Shown: in pieces, positions 42,353-52,012 of the stretch
Position numbering within the stretch: position 1 is the first letter of the stretch
Layout: each line of letters opens with the position of its first letter
Assembly: GCA_900318345.1 (NCBI GenBank)
Contig: ONKD01000001.1
Location: 1 to 64,000, forward strand
Origin: an uncultured Prevotellaceae bacterium
GTDB taxonomy: Bacteria; Bacteroidota; Bacteroidia; Bacteroidales; Muribaculaceae
Reading direction: 5' to 3'
DNA: 64,000 bases
Translations under genes and position numbers: made by a program
The notes under the pieces: generated by a model
Seen by the model: only the letters and a program-made list of their open reading frames with translations
What the model was told of the DNA's origin: nothing
Databases searched by the model: none

Positions 42353-44932
42353 ATGAAAAAGAGAGTCATCCTATTGTTGTTAACGATGCTGGCACTTGCC
42401 AATGCAATGAGCGCTGCCACAGTGGAGCAGTTGCGTGTGCCTGACACGACAGGACTGCGGGTCAATGAACAGGAATGGGAAGCGCTGAGCTTCCTGTACC
42501 AGTATATGCCGTTGGCCGACGTGACCGACTACACGACCGCATTTCACCTTGAAAACGTGCGTGCCACATTCAAGGCGCGCCAACAGATGCCGTGGGGAAC
42601 AACTGTTCCTGAATTGCTGTTTAACCACTTTGTGCTCCCACTGCGCGTGAACAATGAGGCACTTGACATGTCTCGACCCGTGTTCTTTGATGAACTGAAA
42701 GAGCGCGTGAAGGGCATGAGCATGGCTGAAGCGATTCTCGAGGTGAACCACTGGTGCCACGAGCATGTGACCTATCAGCCCAGTGACGCACGTACGTTGT
42801 CACCGCTGGCCTGTATGAAGACCGCCATCGGACGCTGTGGTGAGGAATCAACCTTCACCGTTGCTGCCTTGCGCTCCATCGGCATCCCTGCCCGCCAGGT
42901 CTATACACCGCGATGGGCCCATACCGATGACAATCATGCTTGGGTAGAGGCATGGGCAGATGGTCAATGGCATTTTATGGGGGCTTGTGAGCCCGAGGCC
43001 GTGCTGGACCTGGGTTGGTTTAATGCCCCGGCATCGCGGGCGATGTTGATGCACACCCGCGCCTTTGGCAATTACAATGGTCCTGAGGAAGTGATGTCCC
43101 GCACCCGCAATTTCACCGAAATCAACCTTATCGGCAACTACGCCACCACCGCTTCTACCCGAGTGAGGGTGCTCGACCTGCAGGGTAAACCTGTCCAGGG
43201 GGCCACTGTACAGTTCTGCATCTACAACTACGGCGAGTTTTATCCTGCCGCCACTAAGATTGCCGACAACAAAGGTATCGCCACGTTGACTGCAGGCAAG
43301 GGTGATATGCTCGTGTGGGCCAGCAAGGATGGCTGGTATGGCTACCGCAAGGTAACCTTTGGCAAAGACGGCAAGGTCGATGTCACACTCAACCGAAACA
43401 ACAGCAAGGAGGCTGATCCTACACTTGAAGAAATCGACATCGTGCCACCCGTTGAACATGCCATCATGCCCATGGTGACACCTGAAATGGCTGCCGCCAA
43501 TAAGGTGCGTTTTGCACGTGAGGATTCCATCCGCAAGGCATACGAGTCCACCTTCATCACCCCCGAGAAAGCTCAAACCCTGTTCCCCAGCGCTGCCGAC
43601 TATCTGGTTAAGGCCCGCGGAAACTGGGAAACTATCTTGGAGTTTGTGAAACATCACCCCTACAATCCCAGCCGTGCGTTAGGTGTACTCAAGGGCTTGA
43701 ACGACAAGGATATGAGGGACGTGTCGATGGCTATTCTCGAAGATGCTTACAATGCCCGCAGCAACCAGTTGGGACAACGTGTGGAGTATGAGATGATCAC
43801 GTCGCCGTTCAAGATGGAGTTGCAGGACGCCTTCAATTCAGCGACAGCCGATAAATTCCGCCGCGACCCATCGCAACTGGTGGCCTGGGTACAAAGTAAC
43901 ATTGAATTGCGACCCGAGGAGAACGCCTTGCACATCGCCCAAACACCGATGGGTGTGTGGCGTTCGCGTGTGGCAGATGAACGAGGCCGCAACATCTTCT
44001 TTGTCGATTTGGCCCGTTCACTTGACATCGAGTCGCGAATGGATCCCGTGACCGGCAAGGTGCAGTACCGCACGGGTATCAGCGAGTGGCAAGACGTGAA
44101 CTTTGAGGCTATAGAGCAGCAGAATGCGGCCACAGGAACACTCGTGCTGCGCTACACCCCTACCCCAACGCTCGATGACCCCAAGTATTACCATCACTTC
44201 ACACTCTCACGCGTCCTGGATGACGGAAAGGCGAAGCTGTTGAACTATGACGAGGGTGACTCGGGACTGGAGGAAGGTTCATCGTGGAGTAACACATTCC
44301 AGAACGGAACGACGCTGGACGCCGGCACCTATATGCTCACCAGCGGCACCCGCGCCGCCAGTGGCAAGGTCCTCGCCGCTAACCGCATTTTCACCATCAA
44401 TCCAGGCCAAACGACCACCATTGACCTGACAATGCGCCAAAGTGATGACATTGTGGCAGTTATCGGCAACTTCAACAGTGAATCCAAATTTATCTTGCTA
44501 GACAATGAGCTGAAGCCAGTTGCTGGTGATGACGTGAGCATCTTGTCCCAAACGGGACGCGGCTACTTCATCGTGGGCCTGCTGGGCGTGGGCCAGGAGC
44601 CCACCAATCATGCCATGCGCGACATTGCCAAGAAGAGCGGTGCGCTAGACAAGTGGGAGCGGCCTATGGTGCTATTGTTCGAGAACGAGCAAGAGGCTCA
44701 GAGTTACCGCCAAGAGAACTTCGGCAAACTGCCCAAGAACATCATCTACGGCATTGACCGTGACGGTAGCATCCGCCGCCAAATTGTCCAAGAGATGAAA
44801 CTGCAGAACGAGACACAACTGCCAATTTTCATCCTTGCTGACACGTTTAACCGCGTGACGTTCAGTTCCCAAGGCTATACCATAGGGTTGGGAGAACAGT
44901 TGACCAAAGTGATCAACAACCTGGATAAATAA
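42353..44932 (+). CDS. secreted transglutaminase-like domain protein
   Basis: I start the protein at ATG 42353 (859 residues), where a signal peptide begins (MKKRVILLLLTMLALANAMSA). The 60 in-frame codons upstream lie over repeats and the promoter. The transglutaminase-like core (about 110-215) has the catalytic Cys162 in GRCGEESTF and His195 in DNHAWVEAW. Residues about 240-340 resemble a small carboxypeptidase-regulatory or Ig-like beta domain (VRVLDLQGKPVQGATVQF). The last 140 residues look like a thioredoxin-like domain (PMVLLFENEQEA, LPIFILADTFNRV) without a CxxC motif. Such proteins may act as papain-like peptidases or amidases in the periplasm. The target is unknown. Confidence 0.88.
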   Translation: MKKRVILLLLTMLALANAMSAATVEQLRVPDTTGLRVNEQEWEALSFLYQYMPLADVTDYTTAFHLENVRATFKARQQMPWGTTVPELLFNHFVLPLRVNNEALDMSRPVFFDELKERVKGMSMAEAILEVNHWCHEHVTYQPSDARTLSPLACMKTAIGRCGEESTFTVAALRSIGIPARQVYTPRWAHTDDNHAWVEAWADGQWHFMGACEPEAVLDLGWFNAPASRAMLMHTRAFGNYNGPEEVMSRTRNFTEINLIGNYATTASTRVRVLDLQGKPVQGATVQFCIYNYGEFYPAATKIADNKGIATLTAGKGDMLVWASKDGWYGYRKVTFGKDGKVDVTLNRNNSKEADPTLEEIDIVPPVEHAIMPMVTPEMAAANKVRFAREDSIRKAYESTFITPEKAQTLFPSAADYLVKARGNWETILEFVKHHPYNPSRALGVLKGLNDKDMRDVSMAILEDAYNARSNQLGQRVEYEMITSPFKMELQDAFNSATADKFRRDPSQLVAWVQSNIELRPEENALHIAQTPMGVWRSRVADERGRNIFFVDLARSLDIESRMDPVTGKVQYRTGISEWQDVNFEAIEQQNAATGTLVLRYTPTPTLDDPKYYHHFTLSRVLDDGKAKLLNYDEGDSGLEEGSSWSNTFQNGTTLDAGTYMLTSGTRAASGKVLAANRIFTINPGQTTTIDLTMRQSDDIVAVIGNFNSESKFILLDNELKPVAGDDVSILSQTGRGYFIVGLLGVGQEPTNHAMRDIAKKSGALDKWERPMVLLFENEQEAQSYRQENFGKLPKNIIYGIDRDGSIRRQIVQEMKLQNETQLPIFILADTFNRVTFSSQGYTIGLGEQLTKVINNLDK

Positions 44933-44934
44933 AG

Positions 44935-44967
44935 TCAAGTGGTGAAGCGACCTGCTTCACCACTTGA
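44935..44967. terminator. bidirectional terminator, perfect 14-bp stem
   Basis: Arms 44935-44948 and 44954-44967 (core GGTGAAGC and GCTTCACC) are perfectly complementary with loop GACCT. It starts three bases after the stop of the transglutaminase-like gene and lies between it and the convergent trxA. T runs are absent, so a factor-assisted or stem-driven stop is assumed. Confidence 0.75.
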
Positions 44968-44969
44968 TG

Positions 44970-44997
44970 TTTAGAGTTTACAGTTTAGTGTTTAGAG
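44970..44997. repeat. four heptamers overlapping the trxA stop codon
   Basis: TTTAGAG, TTTACAG, TTTAGTG and TTTAGAG follow each other in phase. Shifted by four bases they read GAGTTTA, CAGTTTA, GTGTTTA, the unit of the array at 30119-30146. The trxA stop codon (44992-44994) lies inside the last unit. Confidence 0.8.
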
Positions 44998-45306
44998 GAG
45001 AGCCTCGATTTTAGCGGCAAGCGCGTCACGGGTAATGGTACCCACATGCTTGTCCACCATCTGGCCGTCCTTGAAGAACAGCAGCGTGGGGATGTTGCGG
45101 ATGCCATACTCCACGCCTAGGTCGGTATCGTCATCCACATTGTACTTGCCGATGATGGCGCGTCCCTCGTAGGCGGTTGCCAGTTCCTCGATGATGGGAG
45201 CGATGCTGCGGCAGGGACCACACCAGGGAGCCCAGAAGTCAATCACCACGGGCTTGCCCTCTTCCAATAAACTCTTGTAGTTCTCGTCGTTAATTACAGT
45301 AGCCAT
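44992..45306 (-). CDS. trxA: thioredoxin
   Basis: This 104-residue protein is a single thioredoxin domain with the active site FWAPWCGPCRSIAP (CGPC) and the cis-proline segment IRNIPTLLFFKDGQ. It reduces protein disulfides in the cytoplasm; there is no signal peptide. It is located 79 bases after dnaE on the same strand. Its stop codon lies within a heptamer array. Confidence 0.97.
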   Translation of the reverse strand: MATVINDENYKSLLEEGKPVVIDFWAPWCGPCRSIAPIIEELATAYEGRAIIGKYNVDDDTDLGVEYGIRNIPTLLFFKDGQMVDKHVGTITRDALAAKIEALL

Positions 45307-45385
45307 GTTTTTTACTCGTTGTTTTGTTGATAATTATTGTGATTAATCATTTGTATTGCAAATTCCATACCAAACTGGTATCATG

Positions 45386-48300
45386 TCATACTTTGGCATT
45401 GACCATGAACTTGATTTCGGCCTCGCGCAAAGCATTTAGCAGTTGTCTGTCAACTGAAATGGGCTTCTTGGAACGAAGCATGACATAGTTGCCGCTCTGC
45501 TGGTCGATCATGCGGAAGTAAAGATCGCATAGGTTGTCACCAGCAGCACCGAGGTTAGATTTCAAGAAGTCAACCCGCTGCAAATCGCTGTCATCGAGGC
45601 TGATGACCAGATTGTGGACCATTTTGCCCTTGAGGTTCTCGAGCAAATCGATGGTGTGGACATTGAAGCGCACATTTTCATTGTAGCCTTTCTCGTAGGC
45701 ACCCTTGACAACAATAGCCAATCCAAGTACTCCATATTTCTGATAATCAACGAACTTGTTGCCAAAGAGCATGAATTCATGGGAGCCTGAATAGTCCTCA
45801 ATCTTGATGATGCCGAATTGTCCGCCTTTTTTGCCCATGCGAGTCTGGAAGTCCACGACCAGGCCACCCATGACGAGCTCGTGATCCAATTCTTTAGACT
45901 TGTTTTTCACCTCGGCTAAAGGTGTGTCACAGCCGTAAGTGATTTCCATATAGTAGGGGTCAAGCGGATGGGCCGACAAGTACATACCCACCAACTCACG
46001 CTCACGGTTGAGTCTCTCGAGCTGTGACCATGGATCGGCATTTGGGATAATTGGGGTGGCTACTTCCACCTCGCCAAAAGCGCCGAACAATGAGTTCTGC
46101 ATCTCCTGCTTGCTGACCTGGAAACGCTGGCCAAAGCGCATCAAGGTCTCGCTGAAAGCCTCGTTGCGCGGATTGACCTCAAAGAAGTCCTCGCGCTTGA
46201 TTTCCTTGAAGTCATCAAATGCGCCAGCCAGTGCCATCGACTCCAATGCCTTGCGGTTGCATGCGCCCTGATTGATGCGCTGCACAAAGTCAAAGATGTC
46301 CTTGTAGGCACCATTCTTGTCGCGTTCCTCGACGATGGAGTCCACACAGCTCACGCCCACGCCCTTGATGCCAGCGAGGCCAAAGCGGATGCGTCCATCC
46401 TTGGTGGCACTGAAGTTACGGTAGCTCTCGTTGATGTTGGGGCCGAGCACCTCGATGCCCATGGCACGGCACTCATCCATGTACTTGGAAAGCTTATCCA
46501 CATCATTGAGGTTGCTGCTGAGCACAGCTGCCATGTATTCGCTGGGATAGTTGGCCTTGAGATAGGCCGTCTGGTAGGCTACCCAGCTGTAGCACGTTGC
46601 ATGAGACTTGTTGAAGGCATAGGAGGCAAACTTTTTCCAGTCTTCCCAAATCTTGTTGAGCACCTTCTTGTCATGCCCGTTCTTCTCACCACCCTCATAG
46701 AACAGCGTTTCCAACTCGTTCATCTTCTCGATTTGCTTCTTACCCATCGCCTTACGCAGGGTATCGCTCTGACCGCGGGTGAAGCCTGCCAACTGCCTTG
46801 ACAGCAGCATGACTTGCTCCTGATAGACGGTAATGCCGTAGGTCTCCTTGAGGTACTTCTCCATGCAGGGGATGTCATATTCAATGGGTTCCCTACCCTG
46901 CTTGCGATTGATGAACTGCGGGATGTAATCCATGGGGCCCGGACGATAGAGGGCGTTCATGGCGATCAGGTCCTCAAAGCAGGTGGGATGCAGTTCGATG
47001 AGGTACTTCTGCATACCAGCCGACTCAAACTGGAAGGTTCCCGATGTCATGCCCTTGCAGTATAACTCATAAGTCTTAGGGTCATCGATGGGAATCTTCT
47101 CGATGTCGATATCAATTCCATGGTTGAGTTTGATGTTGGCCAGGGCTTCCTTGATGATCGACAGGTTCTTGAGTCCCAAGAAGTCCATCTTTATCAGTCC
47201 AGTGCTCTCAATCACGCCGCCCTCATACTGGGTAACGATGATGTTCTCGCCATCGTTGTCGGTCGCGGTACTCACGGGCACCCAGTCGGTGATGTCGTCG
47301 CGTCCGATGATCACGCCACATGCATGAACACCGGTGCTGCGGATGCTACCCTCAAGTTTCTCGGCAAAGCGGATGGTCTCGGCCACGCGCGGGTCTTCGC
47401 TCTCCATTTCCTTCTCGAAGTCGGGAAAACACTTCAGGCAGTTGCTCACGGTGATTTTATATTTCTTTCCGGGCTTCTCCTCGGGCATTTCATTGGGGCT
47501 CGAGGGGATGAACTTGGCCAGACGGTTGCTCTCGGCTAAGGGCAGGTCTTCAACGCGGGCCACATCCTTGATGGCGCTCTTAGCGGCCATCGTGCCATAG
47601 GTCACGATGTGGGCCACCTTCTCAGCACCATATTTCTCGGTGACGTAGTTCAGTACCGCTGCACGTCCATCGTCATCAAAGTCGGTGTCGATATCGGGCA
47701 ACGAGATGCGGTCAGGGTTCAGGAAACGCTCAAACAGCAGGTCATACTTCATCGGGTCAATCTTGGTAATGCCCAGGCAATAGGCCACAGCCGATCCGGC
47801 TGCCGAGCCACGGCCAGGTCCCACCGAGCAGCCCAATTTGGGTGCCATGCCGATGTAGTCCTGCACAATGAGGAAGTATCCCGGGAAACCCATATTCTTG
47901 ATGGTCTCGAGCTCAAAGTCGAGTCGTTCGCGCTGTTCCTCGGTGAGATTGGGCCAGCGTTCCTTGGCTCCCTCATAAACCAGATAGCGCAGGTAGTCAT
48001 CCTCATTGTCAAAGCCGTCGGGCAGCGGGAAATCGGGCAGAATGGGTCCGTGGTCAATGCTGTAGATCTCCACCTTGTCAAGAATCTCGTTGGTGTTCTG
48101 CAGCGCCTCAGGGATATCGGCGAACACTTCGTTCATCTCCTCCTGGGTCTTGAACCACTCCTGCTTGCTGTAGAGCATCACGTTTTCGTCAGTGAGTTTT
48201 TTGCCCGTTGAGAGGCAGATGAGGCGCTCATGGGCGTCGGCATCGGCCTCGTTGACAAAGTGGGAGTCATTGGTGCAGATGAGTTTCACATCCAGTTCAC

Positions 48301-48931
48301 TGGCAAACTGTATCAAGGCATCATTGACAAGACACTGCTTCTCGTAGGTCTCATGGTTAGCCCGCGCCACAGTGGCTTTGTGGCGCTGCAACTCCAGGTA
48401 ATAGTCATCTCCAAAAACGCTCTTGAACCACTTGATGGTCTCGCGAGCCTGATTCATCTGCCCGCTCATGATGAGTTGTGGAACCTCGCCACCAAGGCAA
48501 GCCGAGCAGCAGATGATGCCCTCGTGATACTTCTCGAGCTCACAATGATCGGTGCGGGGGTGCATGTACTTGCCCTCGGTCCACGCATGTGAAACGATCT
48601 TAATCAAGTTCTTGTAGCCGTGCAGGTTCTTGGCCAACAAGATGAGATGGTTGCCGTAGTCGCGCTTGTCGGTGTGAGTAAATCGGGACTCGTTGGCGAC
48701 ATAGACTTCGCAGCCGAAAATGGGTTTGAATTTCTCATCCTCGCCCCGTTTCTTGTTAAGTTTGCCCACGTAGTCATGGAACTCCTTGATGCCAAACATG
48801 TTGCCATGATCGGTCAGGGCCATGCCGCGCATACCATCGGCTATAGCCTTGTCAACCAGGTCCTTGATGGGCGCCATTCCGTCAAGAATGGAATATTGTG
48901 AATGCACGTGCAGGTGCACAAAAGGTGTCAT
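45386..48931 (-). CDS. dnaE: DNA polymerase III alpha subunit
   Basis: This 1181-residue replicative polymerase has the PHP domain at the N-terminus (FVHLHVHSQYSILDGM, DHGNMFG), the polymerase palm with catalytic aspartates in LPDIDTDFDDDGR, the fingers region (GPGRGSAAGSAVAYCLGI), the clamp-contacting helix-hairpin-helix region and a C-terminal OB fold (VMGGLVVDFQTRMGKKG). The length is in the normal range. It lacks an internal exonuclease, which fits a separate proofreading subunit; the DnaQ-like protein at 15.6 kb is one candidate. The gene precedes trxA. Confidence 0.98.
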   Translation of the reverse strand: MTPFVHLHVHSQYSILDGMAPIKDLVDKAIADGMRGMALTDHGNMFGIKEFHDYVGKLNKKRGEDEKFKPIFGCEVYVANESRFTHTDKRDYGNHLILLAKNLHGYKNLIKIVSHAWTEGKYMHPRTDHCELEKYHEGIICCSACLGGEVPQLIMSGQMNQARETIKWFKSVFGDDYYLELQRHKATVARANHETYEKQCLVNDALIQFASELDVKLICTNDSHFVNEADADAHERLICLSTGKKLTDENVMLYSKQEWFKTQEEMNEVFADIPEALQNTNEILDKVEIYSIDHGPILPDFPLPDGFDNEDDYLRYLVYEGAKERWPNLTEEQRERLDFELETIKNMGFPGYFLIVQDYIGMAPKLGCSVGPGRGSAAGSAVAYCLGITKIDPMKYDLLFERFLNPDRISLPDIDTDFDDDGRAAVLNYVTEKYGAEKVAHIVTYGTMAAKSAIKDVARVEDLPLAESNRLAKFIPSSPNEMPEEKPGKKYKITVSNCLKCFPDFEKEMESEDPRVAETIRFAEKLEGSIRSTGVHACGVIIGRDDITDWVPVSTATDNDGENIIVTQYEGGVIESTGLIKMDFLGLKNLSIIKEALANIKLNHGIDIDIEKIPIDDPKTYELYCKGMTSGTFQFESAGMQKYLIELHPTCFEDLIAMNALYRPGPMDYIPQFINRKQGREPIEYDIPCMEKYLKETYGITVYQEQVMLLSRQLAGFTRGQSDTLRKAMGKKQIEKMNELETLFYEGGEKNGHDKKVLNKIWEDWKKFASYAFNKSHATCYSWVAYQTAYLKANYPSEYMAAVLSSNLNDVDKLSKYMDECRAMGIEVLGPNINESYRNFSATKDGRIRFGLAGIKGVGVSCVDSIVEERDKNGAYKDIFDFVQRINQGACNRKALESMALAGAFDDFKEIKREDFFEVNPRNEAFSETLMRFGQRFQVSKQEMQNSLFGAFGEVEVATPIIPNADPWSQLERLNRERELVGMYLSAHPLDPYYMEITYGCDTPLAEVKNKSKELDHELVMGGLVVDFQTRMGKKGGQFGIIKIEDYSGSHEFMLFGNKFVDYQKYGVLGLAIVVKGAYEKGYNENVRFNVHTIDLLENLKGKMVHNLVISLDDSDLQRVDFLKSNLGAAGDNLCDLYFRMIDQQSGNYVMLRSKKPISVDRQLLNALREAEIKFMVNAKV

Positions 48932-49049
48932 AATGTCCTCCTTTGGTTTTTGAATTAGATGTGGAGTGTAAAATTACTCCAATTTTCCCATGTGCTAAAA
49001 AAAAGTTATTAACAATCGGGTTTTTCACCATGGAACAATGCGTCATGGT

Positions 49050-49071
49050 GCGGGTTGCCAACCCGCAATAC
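49050..49071. repeat. palindromic repeat GCGGGT-N-ACCCGC with AATAC tail, copy 2
   Basis: GCGGGTT (49050-49056), GCC, AACCCGC (49060-49066) is a perfect seven-base palindrome followed by AATAC, as in the copy at 42120-42141. Confidence 0.82.
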
Positions 49072-49297
49072 AGAACCAGATTGGTGCAGTGGGCGATGAC
49101 TCTTTGAGACTGTGTCATAATTGCAATGTCGCTACATATATCGGCCAACGGCCGAGAAATTTAAACAAATTATTTAATAAATTAAATAAAAATTTTAAAT
49201 TATTATAATTTTAATACAAAATTTGTCTTAATTTCCCGCCCGCAGGGCGGTTAATATTCCAGCAAATGAATTATGACACACCCCCTACAGGCTGGCC

Positions 49298-49315
49298 GCG
49301 ACAGAGTCGCAATAC
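49298..49315. repeat. related palindrome GCGAC-AGA-GTCGC with AATAC tail
   Basis: Five-base arms at 49298-49302 and 49306-49310 are followed by AATAC, the same tail as the GCGGGT palindromes. The arms differ, so it may be a compensated variant of the same element. Confidence 0.6.
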
Positions 49316-49362
49316 TTGGGACCGGCTCAAACTACGAGGCTAGGCCGGATTGATGAGTTGGG

Positions 49363-51924
49363 TCAGAAGTTGAAATGGAGCTGGATGCGGATGCCGTGGC
49401 GGTCAGATCCCGCATGTTCACGGTAGGTGATGCGCCACACGTAGTCCACGCGCAATATGGTCAAGATGTTGTCAAGGCCAACACCCGCTTCCATGTATGG
49501 CTTGTTGCCCATGGGCTGGCAGGGGGCATCGCTGGGGAACATAAAGAGGCCGCTTGTTGAGGGAGACGCAAGATTTTGCGTCTCTACTGCATTGGGATTG
49601 TTCTTGTCGCTCAGGCTGCCCCAAATGCCGCGCAACGAGATCACCTCGCGTAAACGCAGCCGCTTAATGAGCGGCAATCGGTTCATCAAGATGCCGTTAC
49701 CCCAATAAGTCACATCCCATGACAGAGCCTGGTCATTGATAAATTCCATTGGCTTCATCAGGGCATAACTCTCGGGCTGGATGGTATAACTCAAATTGAC
49801 GTTGGGCATCAACAAGTCAGGGTAAGCGACCTGACTCCACACTTTCTCGCCCTTGATGATGACATCGGCATAGCCGAAGGCTGAGAACCAGAAGCGTTTT
49901 TGCAATCCCAACTCGGTCTTATTCACCTCATGCAGACTGCCCATGAACCCTTTGGGCATATAAGTCTGGTTGAGGGTAATGATGGGAGCATCCATGTTGA
50001 TGGGGATACGATAGGAGCGTGCTTGATAGAATGTCTCGCCTGGAGCGAAGCGCAGTTGCAGGGTAAAGCCCGCCTGGGTGTAGCGGTTGCGGGTGGTGTT
50101 ATCGCAGTACATAAACGGCACATATTGTGTCGCCTCATGGATGTTGTGCTCGAGGCCCAGGGTGATAGAGAAATGGTTATACCACTCGTGGCGGTACTCC
50201 AAGCGGGTCGTGCGCAAGTACTGCATCCTCACGTCCTTGTGCCGCTTGAGGGTTAAGAAAACGTTATCTTGATTGGTATATAAATAATGTTGTGCGAGCT
50301 TGTCCACGTCATAGCGGTGGGTGAGGCGCAAGCTGTGGATGGGGAACTCTTGGTCCATCGCTTTCTTGGGCGTGAAAGAGTATTCCAGTGAGCCCATGTA
50401 TTTAAACTTCTCGTCGCGTGTGCCATAGGCAAGGTATCCCCTAGCGAACCAGTGGCGGCTGAGGTTCACAGTGGTCATACCACCCATACGCAATCTCAAG
50501 CCTTCTAGCGAGTTGCCGCTGATGAGCGTGTTTAGCGGGCCCAGGTCAAACTTGCTCACTTTGGCCGTGGGAATATAGCCATTGACAAGAACGACAACGA
50601 CCTGCTCGGCCCAATAGAAGAGCTTTGACCCTCGTAGGCGCTTCATCAGTCCCTGCATCGTTGCAGTGGTCGTGCGCACCTCGGCGGGCCTGTATTCCTG
50701 CCAAAACTCATCGGGCATATAGGCAGCACTGTTCTCGATTTGTTGCTCACTCTTGAAGTTGAACACCCCACCCTCTGGCCGTTCAAAGTTATGGTCACGG
50801 TAAACCGTCTCGCGGCGTGCAAACACTTCGGGCAAGTTTGACAAGAGCTTCATGCTCACCTCCACGTTGTCACGCACCTTGAGTCGCGAGCCATTTGGAG
50901 CGCGCTCAAAGTCCTGCACAATACTCATCTGCTCTACATAATTGAGGTTGATATCGTGAGGCACACCCATTGCCACACGCTTGATAAACATTGTCGAGTC
51001 CTCGAGTGAGACATAGAGGCGACCCAGGAAGCCAAAGGTCTGTGGGGTGAACGGCACGAAACTCAACACTGCACAACGCTCGCTGCCAACCATTACGGTA
51101 TCGTTGAGATAGAATTTGTAAAAATCAACGGCAATGCGTGACAGGGGGCTTACAAAACGGTTAGTGAGCAGCGTGACGTCATTCTGGAAGATATTGACTT
51201 CGCCCATGAAATCGTCCAGCACCTTCTTGATGTTTTCCTGGTCAATATGCTCATCAATACCAGCGCTCTTGGTGCCCAAGATGAGTTGTTTGTGCCCATT
51301 GTCGCTGTACCAGTCCCGCGCCACGGTTTCCTTGATTGAGACAGGCAGCACTTGGCGGCCCGTGAGTAGAGACGTGTCGGCATACTGCTCGACCCATGCC
51401 TGCTCCTCGGGTTTCTTGATCACGTCGTCGAGATTGCCAAAGCCCATCATCATGCGCTCATACTGGGTGTAGCCATAATTAGGGAATCGCCTGGGATCAT
51501 TATCGTCACGCCGCTGGCGCAACTTTTTGATCATCTCAACGGCGGGATTATTCTTCTTGCTGTACTTTTCCTTGCCTTTTCTGACAACGACCTCGTTCAA
51601 TTCCACGCCACTGGGGACGAGGTCAACGAGCACAACGCTGCCCTGGCCAGCCTTGACAGGCACCTCGCGAGGTGTGTAACCCATGGCCGTCACCCTGAGT
51701 TTGGAAAAAGCAGCCCTTGAATTAATGGTAAATCCACCCTTATCATTGGCTATCGTGCCCTCGTCGGTACCAATTAGGGTCACTGTAGCATAGGGCACGG
51801 CCTCACGGGATAAAGAGTCGCGCACCAAGCCGGTGATTTGCGTTACCGCCTGTTGTCCTGTTGCCGACAGTACACCTGCGAGCAGTACCATCAAGCACAC
51901 AATATGCTTCAGCCATTTGTTCAC
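49363..51924 (-). CDS. DUF5686 outer-membrane protein with carboxypeptidase-regulatory-like N-terminus
   Basis: This 853-residue protein has a signal peptide (about 1-24, CLMVLLAGVLSATGQ), a CarboxypepD_reg-like domain (about 28-110, ITGLVRDSLSREAVPYATV with GFTINS and MGYTPREV), then the DUF5686 region (about 125-400) and a long barrel-like part ending in RIQLHFNF. The terminal aromatic strand and alternating strands indicate insertion in the outer membrane. The family is frequent in Bacteroidetes; its function is unknown. Residues 781-788 are encoded by a palindromic repeat (49563-49584) placed in frame, between two strands. A minus-strand -7 box (TAATTTTG, 51932-51939) precedes the start by eight bases. 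Confidence 0.93.
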   Translation of the reverse strand: MNKWLKHIVCLMVLLAGVLSATGQQAVTQITGLVRDSLSREAVPYATVTLIGTDEGTIANDKGGFTINSRAAFSKLRVTAMGYTPREVPVKAGQGSVVLVDLVPSGVELNEVVVRKGKEKYSKKNNPAVEMIKKLRQRRDDNDPRRFPNYGYTQYERMMMGFGNLDDVIKKPEEQAWVEQYADTSLLTGRQVLPVSIKETVARDWYSDNGHKQLILGTKSAGIDEHIDQENIKKVLDDFMGEVNIFQNDVTLLTNRFVSPLSRIAVDFYKFYLNDTVMVGSERCAVLSFVPFTPQTFGFLGRLYVSLEDSTMFIKRVAMGVPHDINLNYVEQMSIVQDFERAPNGSRLKVRDNVEVSMKLLSNLPEVFARRETVYRDHNFERPEGGVFNFKSEQQIENSAAYMPDEFWQEYRPAEVRTTTATMQGLMKRLRGSKLFYWAEQVVVVLVNGYIPTAKVSKFDLGPLNTLISGNSLEGLRLRMGGMTTVNLSRHWFARGYLAYGTRDEKFKYMGSLEYSFTPKKAMDQEFPIHSLRLTHRYDVDKLAQHYLYTNQDNVFLTLKRHKDVRMQYLRTTRLEYRHEWYNHFSITLGLEHNIHEATQYVPFMYCDNTTRNRYTQAGFTLQLRFAPGETFYQARSYRIPINMDAPIITLNQTYMPKGFMGSLHEVNKTELGLQKRFWFSAFGYADVIIKGEKVWSQVAYPDLLMPNVNLSYTIQPESYALMKPMEFINDQALSWDVTYWGNGILMNRLPLIKRLRLREVISLRGIWGSLSDKNNPNAVETQNLASPSTSGLFMFPSDAPCQPMGNKPYMEAGVGLDNILTILRVDYVWRITYREHAGSDRHGIRIQLHFNF
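49563..49587. repeat. palindromic repeat GAGACGCAA-N4-TTGCGTCTC inside a coding sequence, copy 3
   Basis: Perfect nine-base arms at 49563-49571 and 49576-49584 with loop GATT and tail TAC. On the coding (minus) strand it is read in frame as VETQNLAS. The same palindrome occurs outside genes at 22702-22723 and 37768-37789. Confidence 0.9.
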
Positions 51925-52012
51925 AAGGGCGCAAAATTACAGATTATTTATTTAACCCGCGATAAAAGCAGAAAAAAATACTTACTTTTGCATCCAGTAA
52001 ACACCATCAATA

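Larger units (their letters stand above)
48932..49362. other. 431-base palindrome-rich intergenic region
   Basis: No gene is visible. Besides the repeats listed separately (49050-49071 and 49298-49315) it holds TCGGCC-AAC-GGCCGA at 49141-49155 and CCGCCC-GCA-GGGCGG at 49236-49250. The remainder, especially 49156-49230, is strongly AT-rich. I could not find a consensus promoter for dnaE here. Confidence 0.6.
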
